Positions 34,208 through 41,807 of a DNA stretch of 64,000 bases are shown piece after piece. The translations under genes were made by a program, and so were the position numbers. Under the pieces are notes generated by a model. It saw only the letters and a list, made by a program, of their open reading frames with translations. It ran no database searches and was not told where the DNA came from. Position 1 is the stretch's first letter. Every line of letters starts with the position of its first letter. Source of the stretch: Streptomyces sp. SLBN-31 (GTDB lineage: Bacteria > Actinomycetota > Actinomycetes > Streptomycetales > Streptomycetaceae); NCBI RefSeq assembly GCF_006715395.1, contig NZ_VFNC01000001.1, positions 3,348,001 through 3,412,000 on the forward strand, written 5' to 3'.

Positions 34208-34552
34208 TCAGGTCGTGGTCTCCGGCTGCGGTTCCCCGTTCTCGGTGCGCAGTTGGTCGTTGATGCGCTGGGCTTCCTCGAGCTGGTCCTCGAGGACGAC
34301 TATGCGGCAGGCGGCCTCGATGGGGGTGCCCTGGTCGACGAGTTCGCGGGCGCGGGCGGCGATACGCAACTGGTAGCGGGAGTAGCGGCGGTGGCCGCCT
34401 TCGGAGCGCAGCGGGGTGATCAGACGGTGCTCGCCGAGGGCGCGCAGGAAGGCGGGGGTGGTGCCGAGCATCTCGGCGGCCCGGCCCATGGTGTAGGCAG
34501 GGTAGTCGTCGTCATCGAGTGGGGTGACGGAGTGGGCACTGCGAGGGGGCAT
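34208..34552 (-). CDS. MerR-like helix-turn-helix protein
   Basis: A 114-residue protein starting [17 protein letters not shown] precedes the ATG. The MerR-type winged helix is clear ([44 protein letters not shown]), followed by a short coiled coil ([18 protein letters not shown]) and no effector domain. Small MerR-like proteins of this form are frequent in Streptomyces, and several are induced by stress. Could in principle act on neighbouring genes, but nothing in the sequence proves it. Confidence 0.82.
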   Translation of the reverse strand: MPPRSAHSVTPLDDDDYPAYTMGRAAEMLGTTPAFLRALGEHRLITPLRSEGGHRRYSRYQLRIAARARELVDQGTPIEAACRIVVLEDQLEEAQRINDQLRTENGEPQPETTT

Positions 34553-34580
34553 AGACCTCTTCTTCCGGAGACGCGTCGGG

Positions 34581-34611
34581 GGGCCCGGGTGCCGTCCTGG
34601 CACCCGGGCCC
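34581..34611. terminator. strong hairpin upstream of the MerR-like gene
   Basis: Perfect 13-bp arms GGGCCCGGGTGCC / GGCACCCGGGCCC with a 5-nt loop. On the plus strand CTTTC follows. As the MerR-like gene reads leftwards from 34552, the hairpin could be a leader structure or the end of an unseen plus-strand transcript. Confidence 0.4.
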
Positions 34612-34812
34612 CGAGCTTTCAACACCATCTACCGGCCTACTGCGCCGGCCTTCTTCGTCCGCAGATACCGCCGGGACGGCGGGGCTGCGGGGATCGCGGA
34701 TGCGTGACCGGGGACCACCTTCCAATCCGGGGCCTGCGGTACCCGGACGGACAACTTCCTCGTCCGGGCGATCCTGATGGCGTTCTGCTCCTTTACCTTC
34801 GATTACTCGGTT

Positions 34813-34838
34813 GTACTGCTGGGTACTGCGGGTACTGC
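34813..34838 (+). repeat. three GTACTGC direct repeats
   Basis: GTACTGC at 34813, 34823 and 34832, i.e. 9-10 bp apart (about one helical turn) in a gene-free region. Could be a protein-binding array or chance. Confidence 0.4.
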
Positions 34839-35048
34839 TCACGGACCCGATGGTCCGCTTCCTGCTTCACCTTCTTGCGGCAGATCCGTATCTGCCGCGT
34901 CCTTCGACTTCCTGCTGACACCACATACGGTAGCTCCGCGATGGGGCAATGTCTACTGTCACCGCAATAGATTTTGTCCGACGTCGAGCCGTGATCTTCT
35001 GCGTCCCGGAGCGGAGGAGCCCTCGTCGGCCGGGCCTGGACGGCGCCG

Positions 35049-36017
35049 TCACCCGCCGCGGCGTGCGGTGCTGAAACGGCGCTGGTAGGCGGCGGGGCTG
35101 ATGGACAGCTCGCGGGCGAACACCCGCCGCAGACTCTCGTAGCCGGGGAATCCGGCCAGCAGCGCCGCCTGCGTGGCGGAATGCCCCTGGTCCAGCAGTG
35201 CCTTCGCGATGTCGAACCGGATGGACTCGACGTATCGGGCCGGCGTGGTGGACAACTCCTCGCGGAACAGCCGAGTGAGGTGGCGGGGGCTGACGTTGAG
35301 GTGCCCGGCGAGGTCCGTGACGGAGTGGCCCGCGGTGGGATCGGCGGTCACCAGGTCGACGACGGTGCGCAGCGCGGGGGAGCGGGGTGGCGGAGTCTGC
35401 AGGGGCGCGGAGAACTGTGACTGGCCGCCGGCGCGTTGCAGATAGACCACCAGGGCGCGGGCGACCTCCCGGCTCAGGTCGGGACCGTGGTCCTCCTCCA
35501 CGAGTGCCAGCGCCAGGTCGATGCCGGCGGTGACGCCCGCCGAGGTGTAGGTGGTGCCGTCGCGCACGTAGATGGCGTCCGGCTCCACGCGGATCTTCGG
35601 GTGCCGGGCGGCGAGCTCGTCCGCGATCTTCCAGTGGGTCGTCGCACGCTTGCCGTCCAGGAGGCCGGTGGCGGCCAGGACGAACGCCCCGGAGCAGATG
35701 GACGCCACACGGCCGGATCGGAGCGCCAGCCCACTCGCCGCCTCGATCAGCCCGCGGGGGACGGGAGTTCTGGGATAGATGTTCGCGCCCGGCACCAGGA
35801 AGGTGTCGGGGTCGGGCTCGGTGGCGGGGCTGCCGTCGACGGCGGTCCGTACACCGATCGAGGAGGCCACCTCCGTACCGGTGGTCGACAGCAGGCTGAT
35901 CCGGTAGTCGGCGCCCAGCCGGTTCGCTTCCCCGAACACGTCCGCGGGACCGGCGACGTCCAGCAGCTTGACCCCGTCGTAGACGAGGATCGCGATCCGA
36001 TGCGGGGCGGAGCTCAC
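35049..36017 (-). CDS. GlxA-family AraC-type regulator (DJ-1/PfpI plus AraC HTH)
   Basis: A 322-residue protein from GTG 36017, preceded by GGAGAAGG. The N-terminal DJ-1/PfpI amidotransferase-like domain (about residues 5-185) has the nucleophile-elbow sequence SICSGAFVLAATGLL with a cysteine. The C-terminal AraC domain (about 215-315) has two helix-turn-helix motifs (VTDLAGHLNVSPRHLTRLF and ATQAALLAGFPGYESLRRVF). GlxA-type proteins are transcription factors responding to small molecules. It is divergent from an HD hydrolase gene, a likely target. Confidence 0.9.
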   Translation of the reverse strand: MSSAPHRIAILVYDGVKLLDVAGPADVFGEANRLGADYRISLLSTTGTEVASSIGVRTAVDGSPATEPDPDTFLVPGANIYPRTPVPRGLIEAASGLALRSGRVASICSGAFVLAATGLLDGKRATTHWKIADELAARHPKIRVEPDAIYVRDGTTYTSAGVTAGIDLALALVEEDHGPDLSREVARALVVYLQRAGGQSQFSAPLQTPPPRSPALRTVVDLVTADPTAGHSVTDLAGHLNVSPRHLTRLFREELSTTPARYVESIRFDIAKALLDQGHSATQAALLAGFPGYESLRRVFARELSISPAAYQRRFSTARRGG

Positions 36018-36151
36018 AGGCCTTCTCCTCGGGTGTCTGGATTCGAGTGGTTCATGTCCGGGCCGAGGTGGCAGTGAAGGCCGCCCGGTAGGCACCGTGG
36101 AGAGCGGGCGCAGCACCTGCCCCTGTCCGCCGCGTGGAAAGCGTGAACCTC

Positions 36152-36790
36152 ATGACCGACATTGTCGCAGCCGTGGAAATACCCGATACCGAGGCAGTGG
36201 CGGAAGCCACCGCATTCCTCCGTGAAACGACCGGGCCCCTCGTCTTCCACCACTCCCGGCGTGTTTTCCTCTTCGGCTCCCTCCACGCGCGCCGGCTCGG
36301 CCTCCAACCCGACCCTGAGCTGCTCTACGTCTCCGCGATGTTCCACGACGTCGGCCTTTCCGTTCCGTTCTCCGACGTGCGGCAGCGGTTCGAGCTCGAC
36401 GGCGCCGACCATGCGCGCCGGTTCCTTCTCGACCGCGGCTTCTCGGACGGCGCCGCCGAAGTGGTGTGGACGGCGATCGCCCTGCACACGACGCCGGGGA
36501 TCCCGGGGCGGATGGGCCCGGAGACGGCCGCCACGAACCACGGCGTCCTGACCGACGCGATCGGCTGGGGTCTGGACCGGCTGGACGGCGCCCAGGTGGA
36601 GGAGATCGTCGCCGCCCATCCGCGCGGGGAATTCAAGAAGGAATTCCTGCAGGAATTCGTACGAGGGCTGCGGTACCGTCCGGACACCACCTACGGGACC
36701 GTGAACTCCGATGTGCTGGAACACTTCGTTCCGGGATTCCGGCGCACGAGCATGGTCGAGCGCGTCATCGACGCGCCCTGGCCGAGTTGA
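36152..36790 (+). CDS. HD-domain hydrolase, cyanamide-hydratase-like
   Basis: A 212-residue protein. The metal-binding HD set is visible: H in VFHHSRRVFLFG, HD in AMFHDVGLSV and a later H in ALHTTPGI. The size and order fit the HD family containing cyanamide hydratase (DUF/Ddi2-like) proteins. Substrate unknown. ATG 36152 has GGAAAG about 12 nt upstream; GTG 36134 in frame is an alternative. Followed at 70 bp by a quinone reductase gene, and divergent from the GlxA-type regulator, so the three may form one response unit. Confidence 0.75.
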   Translation: MTDIVAAVEIPDTEAVAEATAFLRETTGPLVFHHSRRVFLFGSLHARRLGLQPDPELLYVSAMFHDVGLSVPFSDVRQRFELDGADHARRFLLDRGFSDGAAEVVWTAIALHTTPGIPGRMGPETAATNHGVLTDAIGWGLDRLDGAQVEEIVAAHPRGEFKKEFLQEFVRGLRYRPDTTYGTVNSDVLEHFVPGFRRTSMVERVIDAPWPS

Positions 36791-36859
36791 CGTCGAGAAA
36801 GAAAACGTCCGCCCTCAGGCAAACCTCGCTACCTTTCGCAATCGAACAAAGGAAATGTC

Positions 36860-37780
36860 ATGCGAGCCATCACCGCACCGAGCCGCGAGGCCGGCGTCGC
36901 CGGGCTGACCCTCACCGACCTGCCGTACCCCCATGCCGCCGAGAACGACGTCATCGTTCGCGTGCATGCCGCGGGATTCACCCGGGGAGAGCTCGACTGG
37001 CCCGCCACATGGTCCGACCGCGCCGGCCGGGACCGCACTCCGAGTGTGCCCGGGCACGAGGTCTCCGGTGTGGTGGCAGAGCTGGGATTCGGGACCACCG
37101 GCCTCACCGTCGGCCAGCGGGTCCTCGGCCCGACCGACTGGGCCCGCGACGGCTCGCTGGCCGAGTACGTCGCCGTGGAGGCCCGCAACCTCGCCCCGCT
37201 TCCCGCGGGCGTCGACCACACGGTGGCGGCCGCGCTGCCCATCTCCGGACTGACCGCCTGGCAGGGCCTGTTCGAGCACGCGCGCCTCATGAGCGGCCAG
37301 ACCGTCCTGATCCACGGTGCCGCGGGTGCCGTCGGCTCGATGGCGGTGCAGCTGGCGCGGGAGGCCGGCGCCCACGTGATCGGCAGCGGCCGCTCCGCCG
37401 ACCGGGACACGGTCCGCGCTCTGGGTGCGCAGACCTTCCTCGACCTGGAGGCCGGCCGGCTGGAGGACGCCGGAGAGGTCGACGTCGTGTTCGACGTGAT
37501 CGGCGGTGACGTTCTCGACCGCTCGGCCGCCCTCGTACGCTCCGGGGGCACGCTCGTCACGATCGCGCAGCCGCCGACGGTCCGGCCCAAGGACGGGCGG
37601 GCGCTGTTCTTCGTCGTGGAACCCGACCGCGCACGCCTCGCGGACCTGGTGCACCGGGTCAGGGACGGACGGCTGGAGGTCAGGGTCGGCGCGGTGCGCC
37701 CGCTGACCGAGGCGGCCGCCGCCTTCGCTCCCGAGAAGCGCGTCTCCGGCCGGACGATCATCCGGGTCGCGGAGGAATGA
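36860..37780 (+). CDS. NADP-dependent zinc-free alcohol dehydrogenase / quinone reductase
   Basis: A 306-residue MDR-superfamily protein with GroES-like N-terminus (VPGHEVSGVVAELG), TGLTVGQRVLGPTDW and the nucleotide-binding HGAAGAVGSMAVQLA motif (about residues 152-166). The zinc ligands of classical alcohol dehydrogenases are missing, placing it with quinone oxidoreductases (QOR-like). AAAGGA precedes the ATG. It ends 3 bp before the stop of the convergent STAS gene. Confidence 0.85.
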   Translation: MRAITAPSREAGVAGLTLTDLPYPHAAENDVIVRVHAAGFTRGELDWPATWSDRAGRDRTPSVPGHEVSGVVAELGFGTTGLTVGQRVLGPTDWARDGSLAEYVAVEARNLAPLPAGVDHTVAAALPISGLTAWQGLFEHARLMSGQTVLIHGAAGAVGSMAVQLAREAGAHVIGSGRSADRDTVRALGAQTFLDLEAGRLEDAGEVDVVFDVIGGDVLDRSAALVRSGGTLVTIAQPPTVRPKDGRALFFVVEPDRARLADLVHRVRDGRLEVRVGAVRPLTEAAAAFAPEKRVSGRTIIRVAEE

Positions 37781-37783
37781 GGG

Positions 37784-38191
37784 CTACCTCGAGGTGGTGT
37801 CCAGCCGGGCGTCCAGGGAGGGCTCGGTCGCGGGCGATTCGAGTGCGGCGTTCACGGTCGGGGCGATGGGGAACATCGTGTCGAGACCGAGGACGTGCCA
37901 CACCTGCTGGTAGTGGTCGCTGAGGTCCGCGATGCGCAGGGTCCCGTCGCGCTCCTCGAGCGCGCGGGTCACCATGATGAGCATGCTGATGCCCGAGGAG
38001 TCGAGGTACTGCACCTGTGAGGCGTCCAGGACGAGGATTTGACAGCCCTGCCTGATCAGGGATCTGCACTCGTCGCCGATGTGGGAAGCGGTATCGTAGT
38101 CGACCGCCTCGGGCAGTCGTGCGACCGTCGTGTTCCCTTGCCGCATCCGCACTGTGAGCATGAATTGCGTGCTCCCGTCTGGACCGTTCAC
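37784..38191 (-). CDS. STAS-domain anti-sigma factor antagonist
   Basis: A 135-residue protein; GTG 38191 is chosen for the AAGG upstream, with ATG 38161 as an alternative. A STAS domain fills it: LPEAVDYDTASHIGDECRSL, then ILVLDASQVQYLDSSGISML, where the DSSG serine is the usual phosphorylation site of SpoIIAA/RsbV-type antagonists. It would sequester an anti-sigma kinase when unphosphorylated. The adjacent MEDS-HATPase protein, 80 bp upstream in the same direction, is the natural partner. Confidence 0.88.
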   Translation of the reverse strand: MNGPDGSTQFMLTVRMRQGNTTVARLPEAVDYDTASHIGDECRSLIRQGCQILVLDASQVQYLDSSGISMLIMVTRALEERDGTLRIADLSDHYQQVWHVLGLDTMFPIAPTVNAALESPATEPSLDARLDTTSR

Positions 38192-38271
38192 ACCTTGCAG
38201 TTCCTCGGGCGTCCTTGAGCGCCTACCCGGAATTCGATTTCTGTCTCGACCTCCTTGGTGTTCATCGTCAC

Positions 38272-39231
38272 TCACTGCCGCTCGGGCAGCTCCGTGTGGA
38301 GGCGTATCGTCGTGCCCTCGACGGGCGTGGAGCGGATTTCCACGAGGTCGCAGAGCTGGTGGATGAGCCACAGACCACGTCCGCCCACCTGCGTCGCGGT
38401 CGGCCTGATGCGTCCCGCCAGAGGGTCGGCGATAAAGCCGGCGTCCCGGAATTCGCAGACGAGCCGGCCGTCTTCGCTCCACAGCCGCAGCACGCCGCGT
38501 CCGCCGCCGTGTCTGATGCTGTTCGCGGCCACCTCCGTGGCGGCCAGATGCAGTTCGCGCAGACGCCGGTCGGCCAGGCCGTGCAGTTCGGCGCAGGCCG
38601 CGATCTTTTCCCGGAGCGCAGGCAGGTCACCGCTGGTGTAGACGAATTCGTCGTACGGATCGCAGGGGTGGGTGAGGGCCCCGAAGGCGTACGGCGCCTG
38701 CGGATCGTAGTCCTCGCACGGCGTCGTCCGGCCGTCCTTGCGCATCTCGGGGTGGCAGCGGGCCATCTCCCGCAGCGTGGCCTTGTCGTAGGCGATGTCG
38801 TAGGGGCACAGCAGCCACCAGGCCGGGCCCTGGGCGAAGGCCTTGTTGAGCAGCCACTCGTGATAGCGCAGTTCCGCGGCCTCGGCCGGGCTGCGGACGG
38901 CCTCCCAGGGGGATTCGCCGATGCCGCGCACGGGCCGCCCGTCGGACACGTGTCCTTGGAGCCACTCCTGCCAGGCCCCGATGAGCCTGCCCGGATGATG
39001 CGCCACCTTGCTGGTGTCGACGTAGCGCACGGCCTCGTCCTCGCGGATCTCGGCGCGCAGCAAGGACGCCTTGTCGTGCGGGACGGCCACCACGACGGCC
39101 TCGCCACCGTCCAGAGCGTCCTGGATGAAGCTCGCGGTGCCCTCGACGAACTCCTCCCGGCCGGAGTACGGATACAGCTCGTGCCGGTACCCCGTACCGG
39201 GCGTTGGGGAGGTGGGAGGGGAGGAGGTCAC
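38272..39231 (-). CDS. MEDS plus HATPase anti-sigma-type kinase
   Basis: A 319-residue protein from GTG 39231, overlapping the upstream stop by 4 nt. The N-terminal MEDS domain (about residues 10-175: YSGREEFVEGTASFIQDAL, WWLLCPYDIAYD) is a sensory module seen next to anti-sigma domains. The C-terminal GHKL ATPase (about 215-315) has the N-box LAATEVAANSIRHGGG and G-boxes FRDAGF and GGRGLWLIHQLCD, as in RsbW/SpoIIAB-like kinases. It probably phosphorylates STAS proteins and holds a sigma factor; no sigma gene is local. Confidence 0.88.
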   Translation of the reverse strand: MTSSPPTSPTPGTGYRHELYPYSGREEFVEGTASFIQDALDGGEAVVVAVPHDKASLLRAEIREDEAVRYVDTSKVAHHPGRLIGAWQEWLQGHVSDGRPVRGIGESPWEAVRSPAEAAELRYHEWLLNKAFAQGPAWWLLCPYDIAYDKATLREMARCHPEMRKDGRTTPCEDYDPQAPYAFGALTHPCDPYDEFVYTSGDLPALREKIAACAELHGLADRRLRELHLAATEVAANSIRHGGGRGVLRLWSEDGRLVCEFRDAGFIADPLAGRIRPTATQVGGRGLWLIHQLCDLVEIRSTPVEGTTIRLHTELPERQ

Positions 39232-40007
39232 GACGCGATCACCACCGGGATGTCGGGTACCGCGAATCCGGACAGCTCCCAGGCCAGCCGTACGGTGTCG
39301 TTGGTGCCTTCCAGGATGACCTTGCGATCCGGAAGGTGCCTGGCGGCATCGGCCAGCGCGCCCATCCCGGCGGCGTCGAAGAACTCCACGGTGTGGCAGA
39401 GCAGGCGGACCGTCGCCGTCTGGGCGAGGAGAGTGCACAGGATGGTGGCGAAGGCGCCGGCGCCCTCGCTGTCGATGGTCCCGCTCACCGTCCATCCCTC
39501 CTTCCCCGTCCGGTACACCTGGAACGCGGGTGGCCCGGGACTGCTGCCCAGACGGTGGGGGTGTACGCACTGGATCTGCCGCAAGGTGGTGAGGTCGAGG
39601 TCGCCGCTGTAGGCGCACACCACCATGGCGCCGGTGTCCGCGGCGAACTCCTCCAGGTCGAGTTCGCTGCGCAACAGCTCCGTCGCGCGTTCGGGGCGGC
39701 AGCCTGGCGTGACATGGTGCAGCACGCGCAGTGAGCGGAAACCCTCACGGTCGGCGTTGGCGGCCTCGCGGCGCACGGCGGCGAGCAGGGACCCGTCCAG
39801 CCGGGCGGGATCGAGGACGAGGGGAGCGAACTCGCTGCCTCGGTGGAAGGCGGGACCCACGACCACCACCTTGTCGCCGTGGAGTGCCCCGTCCGCGACG
39901 AAGGCGCGACTGCGGCCGACCACGTCGTCGGTGCGCTTCAGCATCTGGCAGACGTGATCACCGGCGTCGACCTCGTCCAAGGTCGCCAGGGTGCGCGACG
40001 CTCTCAA
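39228..40007 (-). CDS. MEDS-STAS regulatory protein, TTG start
   Basis: A 259-residue protein. MEDS domain (about residues 10-155: GDHVCQMLKRTDDVV, MVVCAYSGDLDL) fused to a C-terminal STAS-like domain (about 165-255: VSGTIDSEGAGAFATILCTL, LCHTVEFFDAAGMGAL). In the STAS motif the usual serine is replaced in a FDAAGMG context, so phosphorylation by the neighbouring kinase is doubtful. The start is TTG 40007, with GGGGAGGAG 3 nt upstream. Translationally coupled to the kinase gene (GTGA overlap). Confidence 0.82.
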   Translation of the reverse strand: MRASRTLATLDEVDAGDHVCQMLKRTDDVVGRSRAFVADGALHGDKVVVVGPAFHRGSEFAPLVLDPARLDGSLLAAVRREAANADREGFRSLRVLHHVTPGCRPERATELLRSELDLEEFAADTGAMVVCAYSGDLDLTTLRQIQCVHPHRLGSSPGPPAFQVYRTGKEGWTVSGTIDSEGAGAFATILCTLLAQTATVRLLCHTVEFFDAAGMGALADAARHLPDRKVILEGTNDTVRLAWELSGFAVPDIPVVIAS

Positions 40008-40127
40008 TGCTCCTCCCCTCGCTTGCCCACCAACTTTAGTGGACCGGCAGTGGGCCCCGGCCGACGGCTTGGCGGCGCGCCACCGGCTGACCTCGACACT
40101 TGCGAGCCGGCCGGACGCGGCGCGGGG

Positions 40128-40158
40128 TTGACCTCAAGCGCTTGAAGTGTCGGAGGCT
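40128..40158 (+). promoter_or_regulatory. MerR-type promoter with 19-bp spacer and dyad
   Basis: TTGACC (40128-40133) and GAGGCT (40153-40158) are 19 bp apart, the spacing typical of MerR-controlled promoters. The spacer holds the perfect dyad TCAAGCGCTTGA (40134-40145). The -10 ends 6 nt before ATG 40165. Confidence 0.55.
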
Positions 40159-40164
40159 TGCCGC

Positions 40165-40617
40165 ATGGCAGCCATCGAAGAGCAAGCCGGGAATCTGACA
40201 ATCCAGGAGATGGCACGGCGGTCGGGCTTCAGCGAACCCACCCTCCGCTACTACGAGAAGATCGGCCTGCTCGGATTGGTCGCCCGCGAGGACTCCAGCG
40301 GTCACCGCCGGTACGGGCCGGCGACCGTGGAGCGCGTCCTGGCGTTGTCCTGTCTGCGGTCGTCGGGCATGACCGTCACCGGGATGCGCCGCTACCTGGA
40401 CCTGCGGGCCCGGGGAGATTCCGCCGCGGCCGAACAGCACGAGCTGTTCGCCTCGCAGGCCGACAGGCTGGCCGCCGAGATCGCGCGACTGCGACTCCGA
40501 CTCGCCCATCTGCGAGGCAAGGCCGACCTGTGGGACGCCCGGGCCCGCGGGGACGCCGACGCCGAGAAACAGGCCGTCGACGACGTCACCCACGTCATGG
40601 ACCGATTCACCGACTGA
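40165..40617 (+). CDS. MerR-family transcriptional regulator
   Basis: A 150-residue protein. ATG 40165 fits both a leaderless start and GGAGG 8 nt upstream; GTG 40147 would overlap the promoter. The MerR DNA-binding domain (LTIQEMARRSGFSEPTLRYYEKIGLL and HRRYGPATVERVLALSCLRSSGM) is followed by a helical dimerisation arm. No cysteine pattern for metal binding is seen in the C-terminus. It probably controls its own promoter and the reductase remnant 11 bp downstream; MerR-plus-reductase pairs of this type are common in Streptomyces. Confidence 0.87.
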   Translation: MAAIEEQAGNLTIQEMARRSGFSEPTLRYYEKIGLLGLVAREDSSGHRRYGPATVERVLALSCLRSSGMTVTGMRRYLDLRARGDSAAAEQHELFASQADRLAAEIARLRLRLAHLRGKADLWDARARGDADAEKQAVDDVTHVMDRFTD

Positions 40618-40628
40618 AGGATCACACC

Positions 40629-41716
40629 TTGAGCACAGAGCAGGTCGCCGCATCCCCCGCCGCGCGCGGGCGGGTACTGGTCACGGGAGGCACCGGTTTC
40701 GTCGGCGGTCACTCCGTCGCCCGGCTGATCGCCGAGGGATACCGGGCCCGGGTGACCGTCCGCGAGCCCGGCCAGGAGGCCCAGGTCCTGGCCGCGCTGC
40801 GGCAGGCCGAGGTCGAACCGGCCGGGCGGCTGGAGTTCGCCGTCGCCGACCTCGGCGCCGACCGTGGCTGGGCGGAGGCCATGGACGGGGTCGACCACGT
40901 ACTGCACCACGCGTCCCCGTTCCCCCTCACTCCGCCGAGACGGAGGACGAAGTCGTCGTCCCGGCCCGCGACGGTGCGCTGCGCGTCATCGCCGCGGCTC
41001 GGACGGCGGGCATCGCGCGGGTGGTGATGACGTCGTCCTACGCAGCCGTCGGATACACGGTGAAACCCGGCGACCACTACTCCGAGACCGACTGGACCGA
41101 CCCGCACACCCCGGGCCTGCCCGCCTATCACAAGTCCAAGGTGCTGGCCGAGCGAGCCGCCTGGGAGCACGTCCGCGCTCACGGAGACATCGAGCTGACC
41201 GTCGTCAACCCCACCGGCATCTTCGGCCCCCAGCTGGGCGACCGGCCGTCCGCCTCCCTCGGCCTGGTCAGGAACATGCTGACCGGGCGGATGCCGGTGG
41301 TACCGGTCATGTACTTCGGCGTCGTCGATGTACGGGAGGTCGTGGACCTGCACCTGCGGGCCATGCTGCACCCAAAGGCGGCGGGTGAGCGCTTCATCGC
41401 CGTCGGCGGACCGGCCGTCAGCCTCTTCGGCATGGCACGCATCCTGCGGGAGCACTTCCCCGCCGCGGCCGCACTGCTGCCCTCCGCGGAAATGACCGTC
41501 GAGCAGGTACGAGAGGCCGCGAAGACCGAACCGGCCCCGCGGGACGCCGCCGCTCTGCGCGGCCGCATTCCGGTCATCAGCAACGACAAGGCCCGTTCGG
41601 TGCTGGGATGGGAGCCCCGGGACGTCGTCGAGACGATCGTTGCGACCGCGGACAGCCAGATCCGACGGGGCCTGGAACTGCCCGACGCCGGCCGAGCCGC
41701 CGGGCCTCACGGATGA
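40629..41716 (+). pseudogene. NAD-dependent epimerase/dihydroflavonol-reductase-like gene with a -1 frameshift
   Basis: From TTG 40629 (AAGGA upstream) the frame gives the Rossmann start GRVLVTGGTGFVGGHSVARLI up to VDHVLHHASPFPLTPP, then turns into arginine/serine-rich nonsense and ends at 41027. From about 40937 the next frame reads ETEDEVVVPARDG and on to VVMTSSYAAVGY, YHKSKVLAERAAW, GIFGPQ and so on, ending at 41716. One G appears to be missing where CCGCCGGAG is expected and CCGCCGAG is found. The joined product would be about 362 residues, a normal extended-SDR length. It is either a recent pseudogene or a sequencing error. Confidence 0.8.
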
Positions 41717-41807
41717 GGGGCGGTCAGGCCGGCCCCCACGCCGTGTCTTGCCGGTTTCTTGACGAACCCGCAGGACTGGCAGGCCGATCCAGGGCAATGA
41801 GCGAGGG

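Larger units (their letters stand above)
34553..35048. other. 496-bp gene-free region
   Basis: No convincing gene: open frames here lack RBS, third-position GC bias and recognisable motifs. Base composition is less GC-rich than the surroundings. It holds the 13-bp hairpin at 34581 and three GTACTGC repeats at 34813-34838. Confidence 0.5.

Noticed and set aside
34777..35088. A 103-codon plus-strand open frame in the gene-free region
   Set aside because: No RBS, atypical codon use with many T/A-ending codons, no homology that I recognise; it also runs into the GlxA-type gene.
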